Assembly (NCBI GenBank): GCA_003993805.1
Contig: RSEF01000005.1
Location: forward strand, 34,273,583 to 34,337,582
Length of the DNA stretch: 64,000 nucleotides
Origin: Himantopus leucocephalus
Lineage: Eukaryota > Chordata > Aves > Charadriiformes > Recurvirostridae
Direction: 5' to 3'
A program made the translations under genes and the position numbers. Positions 23,101 to 35,953 of the stretch are shown here, piece after piece. Under the pieces are notes generated by a model that was given only the letters and a program-made list of their open reading frames with translations, had not been told where the DNA came from and ran no database searches. Within the stretch, counting starts at the first letter, position 1; each line of letters begins with the position of its first letter.

Positions 23101-26100
23101 AACTTCCTTCTCTCCGAGCCTGGACAGGACACAGAAACGTATTCATTTGGCAAAGAGGGAGGGGAACCCCTGCATCCCTTCCTCATTTTGTTTTTATTTT
23201 GTAGCGGCCAATTGCAGTTCTCATGCAGGGCAAGGTTATTTACACTTCATGATCAGTAGCCACATTTTTTTTCAGTGTTTCCCAAAGTGTATAAGGGATG
23301 AAATGCAGACAGAGCACAAAATCCACATAACCACACAAAAAGCAGTACCAGTGGATTTTACCAATGTATATAATGATTGTTAATAATTCATTGTTGGTCA
23401 ATGTGTATCCATTTACTATAATTTATCTTTATATACATATATATACACACACACAGTATCTTTTTAAAGGTAAAAGAAGCAGCATGAATAGCATATGTTC
23501 AATGAAAACAATTTTTTCTTTTCTGTTTTTTCTTTTATCTGGTCTTATAAAGACCCATTAGAAGACACATCTAGAAACTTTTTAAAGTTGAAAGGAAGGT
23601 CCATTGTTTTGAATGACTTAATGATCATACTATTTATAAAACTGAATTTGTTTTCCTGATTTTTCTGAAAAAGGTGCCTTCCTGTTTAAGTTAATTATAT
23701 GTGTATATAATATACTGCTGTTGTACCAAAACAGAGTACGGTAGTAATATTTTATCATACTTATCAGTGTCAGTATTTTTTCTTTCTAGTTCTGTTAATG
23801 TTGCACTGTTCTTTTTCAGGTGGTGTCTCCCTAAAAATGAGACCATAGGCTCTTTGGGGAAAAATGTAAGTTTTTATCATATACAGGGCATGGATGAAAC
23901 ACATTTTCATAATTTTTAAAATCAGATTAATCTTCTGTATTTGAAGGAAGATGCAGAACTTTTCTAAGAAAAGTAGTTGACCTCAGGTTTCCTAAGAGTC
24001 CTGGTTTTACAGACTAAGGTATGTCTCAGAAGTCACGTGCTTTTGCTACTTCAAACCAAGTTGATTGCATGTCTGCATGTGTATTTTTGTGTAATAGATT
24101 GTGCAATGTGCTTTGTAATGGGCTGAATTTAAGTAGTAGTTGATCGTATGTCTTGGAATAGCAAAAGCGTCAACACAGAGAACTATTATTTTCCTATCTA
24201 AGTTTGTCAGTTCTACAATGAGTTAAAAGCAGTAACTATTTTTCTTTTGGAAGTGCACTGTGTATATCACAGCAGAAGGTGGAAGTAAGGGGCAAAGCTG
24301 ATACATGCTTAATGCCTCACAGACACCTCTGTCTTGATTTTTTTGTTCTATATATACAACTTGCATAAAGCAGAAGATTGTAAAGGGATGAAACGGAGGT
24401 GGGAAAATTTTAAGAGTATTGTAAAAGAAAAAACGGTTGATAATCAACATGTATTTTTAATTCCACTTTTGTTGTTTTATTGAGTACAGAGAACAATATA
24501 AATTGAAGATGACTTTTGAAATCAGCATTTCCTTCTTCAGCCAGCATTTACTTTGTGGAAAAGAGAGGCAGCAGTTTTATCACTTAAGTTTAGCCCTGGT
24601 CACTACAGTTAGAATCTGACCTTGCCGTTGCTGTGAGAGCAACTGGCTCTTTAGGAAGCTGAAAAAACCCTGCTAATTGAAACTGGCTAGTGGTCGTCTC
24701 AGTGAGTTTTAGCTGTTTGTATTACGGTATGGTAAAAGGGAGAAGTTGGAAAACAGTTGTCTAATGTTCATGCGCAATCCTGTTGTGACCCCACAGTGAC
24801 AATATATGGGGACACACATTCATAGGGCAGTTGGTCTCAGTTGCAACCCATTAATAAGCTGAGTTTGATTAGGCAGTTTAGATGTCAATGTCCTATACAA
24901 TTTATTTATAGATGGATATTTTGCATCTGTGTAGGGAAGAAGATGATGCATTTCCCACTGAAGAGTACCAGTGATCCACCAAAGGCAGAGGAATGGTTGT
25001 TTGCTATCCAGCTGAGACTAGGAGATTCTTACAGTAACAAGGAGACATTAAGGTATCTGTGGAAGTTATGTTTTAGATGTTTTGAATAAATGTATTGGTC
25101 TGTTTATACATACATCCATCCATATCTACCTTAAGCCAACTTGATTTAAGCATGGTTTATTAACTTGTTAGCTATAATGAATTCATTCCCCAAGATCTAT
25201 AAATTGGGACCCTGGGACTTAATACCCCATAACAAGTGCTTCTGCTCCACAGCATATACTTTGCTTTGTTTGAAGCCCAAGAGAAGATATTCCCATTTGG
25301 ACTGCACGTTTTAGGTGGAGACTCAGCACCACAAGAATCATGAAAGTTGAATCTGTCTTCTAGTAATTGTTTGTGGCAGTGAAGCCTCCCAGTAATGTAC
25401 TGGGAGATGTGCTTGTCAACATTTGTGAAGCTATCTGTTATATTAAATATCATAACTTCAATTGGTAATCACCATCAAGAGTATAGTAACGTGGAAAAAA
25501 GAGATTTTTTGGGGAGAGGGAGATATAATATCAGTCACTGGCAATTCCACAGAATGCAGAGCAAAAGGGAGAGCTACAAATGCTCATAAGTTAGATTAGC
25601 AGTAGGACTTCTCAAAATTTACATTCTGTTAGATTGAAAATTTAGTACCGGAAAGCACAATCACCAAGAGATTGCTTCACTAGTGAACAAATCCATTGCA
25701 GGCATTTTAGTATCACACAATAAAATAATGAAAGAGGGAATATGCTATAAACTAACTTAATCAATTGTAGGAGAATAGTCTCTTTGAAAGGAAAGCATAC
25801 GCAAGGCAAACTTCTCTCATTTCCTACTTGCTGAGGGACTGAAGTTTCTTGAAATGGCCTGAAAAATATCCCTACCTTGCTTATCCCAAGGGGCACAACA
25901 CTCAGTAAGGTGCATTAGTTCCTGCTGATAGGGACGAACCTGGCTGTATATCCAGCTTTTGTTCTACTATTCTAGGTAGAGTAAAGAAAGAATAAAAAGA
26001 CTTTCCTTTAGAAAGACAATATTGTCTTATTTCTATTGTCATATTGTTTGAATGGATATTAGAAACTTTTATTAAGTCAGCATGCAAAACATGGCAAAAG

Positions 26101-28440
26101 TACAATTTCCCATTGTTGACAGTGTGCAATACATTCGTCCCTCAATCAGAAGCCATAAATCCAAGTGGGAGATTAGCAAAGCATAAGTCTTCCAGATAAC
26201 CTGTCGTCCATTTTCTGCAGCGCTTTCATCAGTGTGGGGGATTTTTCACAGCTGCTGCTAAATGATACTGGCTAGTTAAGATGTTGTGTGATTTTTGGAT
26301 TTACATTGTGAATATTCAGTGAAGTGAATGCAGTCACTTTCACAAAATACTATTACATGTCACCCCACATATCATTAACATTTCATTTGGTCCACTTCAG
26401 AAGACAGTGCTTGCCTGGTGTCACCAAAATAAATGTGGCCAAGTAAATACTACAGTGACATTTTCTTTGCAGAGAACACTCTCATGCTTTTATCATTTAC
26501 AAGTCACTTCTTAAAACTCTGCCAAAAAATAAACTTTCCAGTAATAATATCCACTTGTGTTCAGTTGTTAGTATAAAGCCAGAAGTTAATATCTACCCAC
26601 TGGACCATAAAGAATTTTTCAGTAAGATGCTATCCAGTTCCTGGGGAAGTTCATTATGTTTGTAAATCACTCATAACACTGAGTAAATAAGTACAAAGAA
26701 ATTTGATTCCAGGTTTCCATTCCTCTGTCTGACATTCAACTCCTGCTGTAGCCACTACAAAAGGTTTGCTTATTTGTTTGGTTTTTTCATGGAGGCAAAA
26801 TGGCCTTCAGAACTGATCTTCCTTCTATTGGAGGTATTTGAGGATTTTTTTTGTTGTTGTTTTTGGAGTGGAGGCCAGAATAATTACAAGGAAATGATAA
26901 TATTCAAACTGTTGCTGATCTTTCTTATTCTTAATCAAGTTAGGTCCAAATACACAGTACTTTTTACCTTTTCAAGTCATTAGATTCAAATGATATTTGT
27001 GGATATGAAGTAATATCAGCAACTTAAGCACTGATAAAGTAAAAGAGTACCTGCATTTGTCTAAATATATTGTGTGTTACTAAACCACAAAAAATGAGGA
27101 GGGAAGAGATTCTTCATTTATATAACTCCTTTCTCTTATAACAGGGTACTGTTCTGAGCCCTGTACTTTTTTTTGTAAGTAATGCCACTATACTGAACAG
27201 AACTGTCTTCCTCACTAAATACTGGATGCTGTAGTAGAGAAAAACACAGGTATGGGAAAATAGTCTTAAAATAGCCCAGCATCACCTGGCACGTTCGTTG
27301 GTCTGTCAGTCATCTTGTCCTTTCTGAAAGATGAAATCTGTCAGTCCTTACAATGTTGTACTATGCAGAGTGACTACAGTAGCCGCCAGCTCTTTAGCAT
27401 CACTTCCTAAAACAAATTCTTATTAGCATTCTGATGCTGAACACATGTCAGGAGAAGTCACTACATGTAGCCAAGCAACTGCATGTAGCTATCCCTTACT
27501 CCACGTGTTGCGTGCCTGGGTAGGTTTATCCATGTATCAAATTTATGCAACTGAAACATGAATCAATATTATTCTTCATGCATCATCAACAACCATCTCA
27601 CAGGCTAGCACAACCCGTAATTTAGGATAAATTAAGGGATAACTTCCCTGATGAGCTGGAATCAAGGTGGATTTCTTTTCTAATGGCTGAGGCAGTTTTT
27701 TTGCTCATTGAAAACGTAAGATAGAAACAATTTCTGGAGGTGAGAAACTGGCTAAAAAGCGCTGTTGTGAGTGTGGAGGGAAGTAATAAGTTTATTATTA
27801 AAATTTTGTTCAGGAAGAAATTTATGCTTTAACATAATTACTGATGGTTATGCAAAGAACCTTCCACTGTATTTATGAACACTATGAAAGTGGGATCAGG
27901 TTTTCTGGAACTCTGTTTATAATGACTTTGTCTGTTGAACTCAGGTTAATTATGAGGGAGGCCCCATCAGACGGAGAAAGCACACCACAGAACAAAAGGG
28001 ATCCATTTTTTTCTTTCTACTGTTTGAATTTCATCCTTTCTTCTTTCATCTGTTTTCATCTTATGGAAGCGATTATAAGTGCTAATGAGACATTTGATCT
28101 TGCTTCAGGCAGTCATTTTCCGGTTAATACAACAGGGGTATCAAGCATCTATTTTGGTGTTATAGGAAGCCAAATGGCTGGGGTCACATATTCTTGTCTC
28201 TTATACCTACCCAGTTGCGACAATCCTTTTTCTGTTACCTGAAATACTTATTACACTATTTTATTTTTCTGTCTGCACCTCTTATATGAACTCCTTGTCA
28301 CTAATTTACGTCAGGAAAAGATATAACTCTTACAGGTGTTTCCAATTTAGAAGCCAGTCAGAAGTATTCAAAACATTTTTTTTTCTTTTGGGAGCTAATT
28401 CTAGTCAAGTTGAGAATTACAGATGTGTTGTTTAGTTCAA
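23101..28440. other. Non-coding, nothing recognised
   Basis: Open frames stay below 135 codons, the longest being 27844-28242 on plus, with no known domain. A short TA/CA alternating stretch lies at about 23425-23457. A segment at 23820-23865 is bounded by CTTTTTCAG and GTAAGT (46 nt, not a multiple of three) but has no partner exon. Nothing else recognised. Confidence 0.5.
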
Positions 28441-28497
28441 GAAACAAGTGGTGACTGATGAGCAGAAGTAGCGCTTGAACCTGGGACCCAAGGAGTA
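28441..28497 (-). repeat. Possible MIR SINE trace
   Basis: AGCAGAAGTAGCGCTTGAAC followed by CTGGGACCCAAGGAGT resembles the complement of the MIR internal promoter region (GGCAGAGCC...TTCGAACCCAGG). It is short and decayed, so it may be chance. Confidence 0.28.
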
Positions 28498-31377
28498 CAG
28501 TTTAATAAATTGGGGTACCAGCCTACAGAGAACTATACAGTTTGAAGACATGATTTCTTTCACGTTGGCTTAATTTTTCAGAAACCATAACCAAACCTGG
28601 CAGTTCTGAGCCATTCATTTCATCAGTCTTATTTATCAGCAGAAAGTCAGAGAACGCTTTTGGGCCTGTGCTCCTCAAGTGTTGATAAGTACGCGTATAG
28701 GCAGCACTGCTTGTGTTACGTAGTACACCCAGTGGAACCTGGAAAACAGTTTTGATATAAAGGAAGCACGCTCGCGAAGACCCATGGGATGTGTACCAGG
28801 CAGACCCAAAATATTTCATCCATTAGTATGAATTCTGCTTTTGAGGAAATAACACCTGTTAATCACCACTGCTCCCTTGTTATGGTATAATCAGTTTCTC
28901 ATTGATAACTTCCATGTGGAGCTCTTCTAATGCCTCCTTTCCACAAATCAAAGTTGGTGCCAATTAGCCATTTACAGGAGACAGACTTGTGAGATTTCTT
29001 CTAGAAATGAACCCAGGAGAGCAGCGAGGCTAATTAGTGGAAATACCTTCCTACAACCCAGTTCTAAGTAATACCAATAATTTTTACAAACACTCTTGCT
29101 CTGAGACCCATAGCGAATGTTGCTAAGTATGTGTCTGCGTATGCATATGCATTGAGTCTGATGCTCAGTGAAATGTGTTCCAAAGTTTTATCACAAAGCA
29201 GAAGAGTATATGACCATCAGATGTATTCAGTTGTCAAAATCAACCATTTTCTCCCACCTAATATTGGAGCAAAACTTTGGGCTTAACTTAACAGGCAGCC
29301 TTTATTAGAAGATTTAAAACATACAAAAATTAGAAGAAAACCTGTGGGCTTTGTTTCTGATATGTGGGAAAAGCAGATAGGCCTAGAGAGAAAAGAATAA
29401 ATATCTCAAACTAAACCTTTAAAAGCTAGTGAATTGTCAGCAATTTCTGGGATTTTTTTCCCAAAATTTTCCTCTGAAAAAATCAGCAAATATTTTTTGA
29501 TTAATATCTAATTTGGGAGCATCTCTTTTAAGCACTGGATTTTTAAAAATATAATTTTATTTTTGTGCCTGAACATTGTTGCTTAAGTAGATTAGTGTGA
29601 TCTTTAAAATCAGGCTTCCAATACAATAAATTATAAGGAAATTTTTTTAGTTTTCTTTATATAAATAAACTGTTATAGTTACTTGATGAGTATTTCAAGT
29701 TTCAAAACTCCAAAGAAATTTTAGATTGAAAAAAATAATTCCAATGGAAAAACTTTTAAAAAATATTTCAAAATTTTCATCTTCAAAGATCTCTAATTTT
29801 AAAGATATTTCATTAAATATTTCTGCTAGTAAACTTATTTCTTAGAATATTCCTGAAACATAAAGACAAAGAGAATGGAAAGAAAATCAAAGCATGTCAG
29901 AAAACTGAAATGAAAATGTACAGACATGCTTTTTTTCTGATTATCATGCAGGAGCATGTGAAACTGAGGTCTAGAATCTACAGTCACTAAGTGTATTCTT
30001 ATTATTCTTTACTTTACAATTATGTAGTCCTACACAAATCAGTAAAGACACCCACATTATAATGTTAACTACGGTAAAAGATGTCAATTCTACAAACACT
30101 TATGCCTTTAGGTAACAATTAGATGAATTGATTTTACTCATCATATAACTCCTAAACACAGATATTGCAGTCTATTTTCAGGAATGGGACCCACATTAGC
30201 AAAACATTAGGTTTTAAAATGTTTTTTTAATATGTTAAACTTTGTTATGTCTACTTAGAAGAGTGTTGGGGATGAGAGGACACGTGTTTTTTTAAACCGG
30301 ACAAGTTTTTGACACATGCTGTCGTATTTAGAATACTGGTTCCTGACATAGCACTTTTTTCCTCCTTCAGAATATGACTTCACATTTCAGTAGTCCTCAA
30401 ATTCACAGGCACGTGTCAGCTTCGTCAGATGCTCATTAATTTATGTATTTTGAAGAAGGTAGGGAAACATGGAAAGCTTGTTTCTTATCGAGTGTGTCAA
30501 GTGTGCATGTGAAGGTAATAATGAGGAAACACAACGGGTTAAAAGGAGAGAACTCCCACTCTTAATTCCTTCCTGTTAGATGAGCCTCTTCACCAGAGTT
30601 TGATCCTTCTAATGCGCACACATTTCTAGCACAGTGTTTCTTATTTTAAAAGACTTGTGATTCATTGTATGGAGGTGGAGAGAACTGAGAAGCTTATGCA
30701 CGTTAACCATTTTAAATGAGGAAAAACCCCTTTTTTCCTGCCTTTGCTTTTCTGGTAGAACTTTAGCAGACAGAATATTTAAGCGTGATGGTTAATTTTA
30801 TATCAGATTTGATCCAGCCACCAGTTACTTTCTACTTCTGCAGGCTGCTTACTCTGTCACTTAGTATTAGAAGTATTACCTACAGAGCAGTAATTACATT
30901 TGACACATAATTATTATGGTTTTGATGACAAGAAGGCCTTTTCTTTTCCTGCTTTCATAACATATATTCCTGAAAGTGCTGGCTTGCTGAATACAGTTAG
31001 TTTAAAAGCACTTGGATTTAAATTGAACCCGGGGACAAAGACCGAAATGAAAAGGAAAAGAAAGAGCGAGCACATTCGAAAATTCCACAGATGATCTCAC
31101 ACGAGTCGATTCTGAACAGGAAAGAAAGCCTTTAAGTGTTGTTAATGCAAAAGGAGAAGGAGCTGCCTGGCTGCAGCCATGCCAGATCCCCAACAGGAAA
31201 GGAGTGCTTTTAAAGTTAATAAACTGAAGGAGGTTTGGAAAAAAAGCGGAGGCTCCTGGCAAGGCCACGTAAACTACACAAATGAGTTTCTAATCTTGCC
31301 ACATGGGCATTTTTCCAACTCTGCACTCTGAGCCACCCCCAGCTGCAGGCCTGGATGAGCAGTTTAACAATCCCTAG
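28498..31377. other. Non-coding; very AT-rich block 29440-29850
   Basis: 29440-29850 is unusually A/T-dense, with many T-runs and A-runs (for example TTAAAAATATAATTTTATTT near 29542), as in matrix-attachment-like DNA. 31000-31377 is richer in GC, has no repeat character and holds GACAAAGACCGAAATG, GAACCCGGGG and CAGCTGCAGGCCTGG. It could be a conserved element, but no gene is seen. Confidence 0.4.
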
Positions 31378-31421
31378 CCCCCCCCCCCCCCCCCCCCNCC
31401 CCCCTTCTTTTTTTTTTTTTT
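31378..31421. repeat. C-run followed by T-run, with one N
   Basis: About 27 consecutive C residues (31378-31404, with an N at 31398) are followed by a T-rich run to 31421. The minus strand is a long G-tract able to form G-quadruplex structures. Such tracts are error-prone in sequencing, so the true length is uncertain. Confidence 0.9.
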
Positions 31422-31422
31422 A

Positions 31423-31953
31423 ATGATCAGCATCGGAGTATCATGTTTCTGGAGCCTGGGGGCTGTGTGGTATTCAAACAGGCAGAGCGCTTGGAATTCC
31501 TCCAACCCTACCTGCAGCTCCCACTCTGCTGAGGTTAGAAGAGCTGGAGCTGCAAAGTGTGCCATTACCTTCTTCCTACCTCATGGCTTGATTTCTTATA
31601 GCGTGCATGGGGTCAAGTACAGTTGGGAGGATGCTAAGTATTCTTCCTGTCTTTTTAAAAAGAAAGAAAAGTTACAAGACGTGGACGGGGCAATGTTCAT
31701 GCTAGGAATCCTTCACTGGGAATCAAGCGGCTTTGAAGGAAACCTGAGCGGAAGAAAAATGACCTGGCTTCCTTCTCTGATCAGAGAGCTGAACATCAGC
31801 ATCAAGGAAGCTGTAGTTGATGTACAGGGGATCCTTCCTTTTGATGTGAGCTCTTCAATCAGTGCTGAAACAATGATAATCAAATTAACATACTATAAAG
31901 CAGCTCTAATTTTAGCCTGGTTTGTTATTGTAAGAGTTGGTAGGGAAGGGTAA
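31423..31953 (+). other. Longest open frame outside repeats (176 codons), unrecognised
   Basis: The frame starts with an ATG right after the homopolymer tract and stays open to 31951-31953. I recognise no domain, signal peptide or family in it. The sequence is richer in GC than its surroundings, which lowers stop-codon frequency and makes a chance frame more likely. There is a hydrophobic C-terminal stretch (AALILAWFVIVRV). It is recorded as a low-confidence possibility: a non-coding exon, a species-limited ORF or chance. Confidence 0.1.
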
Positions 31954-33539
31954 AGGGGGAGGTGGAGGCTGCTACGAATGACTAATGCTATATTTCAGCC
32001 TCTTAAGCCATATTTAGTAATGTGGGATATAAAAATAAGCTTTCAGTACAATTTTTCCTATTTGACTTCTGTTTCCTTTCTTCTGTTCCCTCTCCTAAAG
32101 ATGGATTTAACTAATTACTCTTTTAGCTGGATGTTGATAGACAGGTATTTATTATTGGTGCTGTAAGCCCTGAAATTTTTTTTCCACAGTGAGTCCACAG
32201 ACATATACATTAAACTCCAATTCTCTGGGGCTGTCAGAGTTACAGACCAGCCTGAGGCATAGCAGTATGATAAAGTTTTCAGGCCCTGTTTAGTTAAGGC
32301 TGAAAATCTGGGACCCAGCCAATCTATACCACTCAGGGCTCTTTTCACAGTCCAAAATGATTTGGCTTAAACATTTCCAACTGTGATGAGGTCCCATTTC
32401 AGTGATTATACAGTCATTCACTTTTCCACATCAACATCAAAGTCATTAACAACTGAGTATTATTGCATTGGCTGGAATTCAGTTAAGGACTAGAGGGATG
32501 TTGCTCTTTATTAAGATAAATCATTGCCTTGGTTATGTCACCCATGAAATAATCAATTTACTGTGTTGGTTAATTTCCTCCCGCTTTGATCTGTGAAGTA
32601 AATTCAACAGATCATTGTTTCACACAACTGCCGTGCAAAGGATGCTTTAAAAGAAATGTACTACATTTTCTAATGGTAAGAGTCTGGTAACTATGTAAAA
32701 CAAGATGACTGCATGTGGCCTGAGAACTTTGGTTTTTTTTCCATTCTTCATTTCAACAGTTTCCTTTGAAAGCTTCAGGGGAAAATGAACCATCAGCACC
32801 TATTTGGGCGATCCTCCCTCAAAATTCCTGAGGAATTACCAAGAGGAAAGAGAAAAGCTAGCAGAATTGACTCTGAAGCCTTCAGAAGAGTTACGTTTGT
32901 GCCAGAGCCAATGAAAATGTTTTCATCTAGGTGTACGGTAATTTATTGATAGCATTTTATGAGCTTTACTTACTGAGATGCTTACTGTAACGAATTATTT
33001 AGAAAAAATTCTACTGTCACAATAAGCCAAATTTTCTGAACAAAATAAATCTGAATAATACAGTGCATTGGTATTGCTTCATATTCTAATCTTCTTTTGC
33101 ATTGAACTATGTATTCTGAAGTTAAAATATATATATGAATAATTAAGTCCATGTCAACTATGGAACTCACTACGCCTACCAATAAGAAACTGATTATGAG
33201 AAACTAAAACCCAAATTTGACTCTTGGTTTTGCAGAATTTCACACCATTTTTGGTATTTAAGTCTTCTTTTTCAAAGATTAAAGTCTCATTTTTCACAGA
33301 TTAAATGGCATAATCTAGACTAATTAAAATCAACTCAGACTCCTTCACTACTTCTCTACTGTAATTTAAGCTCAGATTCACGCCTCTTCTCAAATTTGAG
33401 CTCTTCTCATGTCTATATTCTTTAAACTCAACCCCATGATCCATCAGGAGCTTTGAAAAATAAAAGCAGTGTGCAACGTAGTTTAAGAATTTGAACTCAG
33501 GTTATGCTGTAAAATGTGCCTAATTGTTCCCCTACTGAT
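31954..33539. other. Non-coding, nothing recognised
   Basis: Only short open frames and no repeat family recognised. A-rich and T-rich single-copy-looking sequence. Confidence 0.55.
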
Positions 33540-33790
33540 AGTGTCGCTGGGCTGCGCTGGCCAAGGATCCGCCTGCTTGGCCAAGTCCACTACCGCATTT
33601 CCCACACTGTTTTGCAATGGTGCCACATCCCCAATGTTAGACAAATAAACCCCTCATATTGCAAAAGCGGCTTGATATTTGAAGGCAGACAGTGAACAAA
33701 TTAGGGAGAATGTTGTATTCTTGCCCAATCTCACACATTTGTGCTGCTAAGGTTACTGTAAACGGTGAGCATCTAGTTTCATTAGACTTT
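33540..33790. promoter_or_regulatory. Candidate regulatory element with paired TGGCCA sites
   Basis: A GC-rich island stands in AT-rich surroundings. GCTGGCCAAGG and the perfect palindrome CTTGGCCAAG (33576-33585) place two TGGCCA cores exactly 20 bp apart (33558 and 33578), about two helical turns. TTGGC-type half-sites are bound by NFI proteins. Further motifs: TTGCAATGGTGCC, AGACAAATAAAC (forkhead-like) and CAAAAGCGGC. The regulatory role is inferred from composition only. Confidence 0.22.
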
Positions 33791-34159
33791 GAGTTAAACT
33801 GTATGTAGTATTAGGTTTCTGATCATGGAACCAAGATACAGAACTTCTTCCAAATTTTTATGGCTTTAGGATTCTAGAATATAGATTTGTGAGTATAGAT
33901 TTGTGAGGCCAGTATTTTTGAAAGAGAAAGCATATTAAAATACTATTACTAAAATAGTTGAATTAAAATTCCTGACTGAACTAAAAATAAGTTAATATCT
34001 TTGCTAACTCCAATTCCCGTTGTATGAGTAAAACATTTTCGCTAATTCTCAAGTCAAAGTTATGGATTAGAGCAACAGATTAAGAAGATATACTACTGAT
34101 TTATTATAAGAGTAACACTACAAATTCACTTGAAAATTAATGAAAGTTGATTGCAGATT

Positions 34160-34660
34160 GGTATCTATAGCAATTACTTACAGTGTTTCTCCTCACATTT
34201 AATATTTTAAAATGCTCTCTCCAGCCTCTGAAAAACTTGGATGTGATTTAATGAAAGAAAAACAGTTTGCATTAACAAATGACTTCAGTGCATTTGAAAG
34301 TCATCTTCATGAAACAAAATATTCCATAGCTGAGTACGAAGGAGAATGAACACTAATGAAAGTTCAAAGTCAGAACTATGCAGCAATTAATTGTAAATCA
34401 GTCAGGATATTCAGAAGATGTGACGAAGCCTAGTATTGAACAGCTAATTGCAATTGAAGTAAACTTGATTAATGTAGATGACAATTTAACCCTATATTGC
34501 TTATAAACCTTCTCACTTGGCAATCACCCTGCTATTTTCTAATTAATTGATTTGTCAGTTTCTCCTTGTCAATTGCTTCATATTCATGGTCTTTCGACCA
34601 ATTAGTTCTCCATTTCTAACTGAATCATTCTGAGGGTAGAAAGTAAAAACATTGCTGTTC
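34160..34660. promoter_or_regulatory. Homeodomain-site-rich stretch, candidate enhancer
   Basis: Repeated TAATT/AATTA cores in single-copy-looking DNA: GCAATTAATTG (34383), GCTAATTGCAATTG (34443), CTAATTAATTGATTTG (34539) and CCAATTAGTTC (34599), with TTCATATTCATGG between them. Dense cores of this kind mark many conserved developmental enhancers, but AT-rich DNA produces them by chance too. No gene is seen. Confidence 0.2.
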
Positions 34661-35727
34661 CTCATGCGTGATTACTTATTTTGTCGACATGAATGCATAG
34701 TAACTGCAAGTTTCTTCAAGCTGTTGTGGGATATTTATTTCTTAGAGTTTCCATGAGGTCATACACTTAGAGTTCTTAGATGACAGAAACTCCTGGTGGA
34801 GTTTTGAACACACATTCAGCTTTTGTAATTCTGCTTCAGGCAGTAGCAGGCAAGTTAAACAATCACTGATTGACTTTTATTAACTCTGATTTGTAAGGCT
34901 GATAGGCTCAGGAATGCAACCAATAGACAGATTCTTGAAATCCAGCCAAGACAGGAATTCCATAGAAATTCCAAAAATAGGTGATATTACTGGTTTTGCA
35001 AACTCATTTTTTAATTTAGATAATATTCTTTACTCTATAAGGTGTTATTCTTTCTCTACTTTAGATATTTTATTTGAAATTTTCATCAATAAATTTGTGA
35101 TTATTAAAAAAAAATAATGCCCTATCAAACACTCGATCCTGTGCTATCTTAGATAACAATAGAAAAATATTTTTTCCACTAAGGTGGCTGAAGAATTTAA
35201 GTTGAAATGTTAACTGATGTAAAATTAATGTAATGGTTTCTTTGGCATAAACTGGCTTCGCTAGAAGCCCTGAGGAAGATGCTGCACAGTGAGACTCCTC
35301 ATCTGTCCTTGGATTATCTCTTTGCTCCGGGGGAAACCAGAGCCAAGCTGTATTTGGCATGCATTGCCGTCCCTACTGAGCAACTCCATTCAGCCCAATG
35401 AAGGAGAGAGAGCAAAGGGCCAAAATTATAACTTTCTCTAGGCTACCCACCTGTATGGGGTGAAACACAGCCCTGCTAAAAAACTTTCTTCCTCCCATGC
35501 TAGTTTTTCATAGCTATTCCGCATATCTCATGATCTCCCCTGATGGATCAGATCTGTACAAGCCAGTTCCTGACTGTATAAACCATAAGTGATGTGATTT
35601 CATAGATTTTGATGTTTGTGGGATCTCAGGTTCCTTTTTTGTTTTAAGGGTTTGTTTTGGATTTAATTATTACACGGGAATTATTGAATCACTAGAGCCG
35701 TAAATAAAACCAATTTCTCCTATGAAC

Positions 35728-35953
35728 ATATAGTTATAATTCCATATTCTGGGGAGAAATTGTAATTAGTGATTTGGGTTTTATGTCTCTGTTTTGTTTT
35801 TCATTCCTATGTCAAAATGCATCTGTCATAGTGTTTGGTCNATATAGTTATAATTCCATATTCTGGGGAGAAATTTTAATTAGTGATTTGGGTTTTATGT
35901 CTCTGGTTTTTTTTCATTCCTATGTCAAAATGCATCTGTCATAGTGTTTGGTC
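35728..35953. repeat. 113-bp direct duplication split by a single N
   Basis: Copy 1 (35728-35840, 113 bp) and copy 2 (35842-35953, 112 bp) are almost identical. They differ by a G/T change and by a small difference in the GTTTTG/GGTTTTT stretch, with a lone N at 35841 between them. The same structure occurs at 20.3 kb. It is most simply an overlap of two alleles or contig ends that was not merged. Confidence 0.93.

Noticed and set aside
23820..23865. 46-nt segment between CTTTTTCAG and GTAAGT
   Set aside because: Not a multiple of three, no partner exon, and such pairs are expected by chance.
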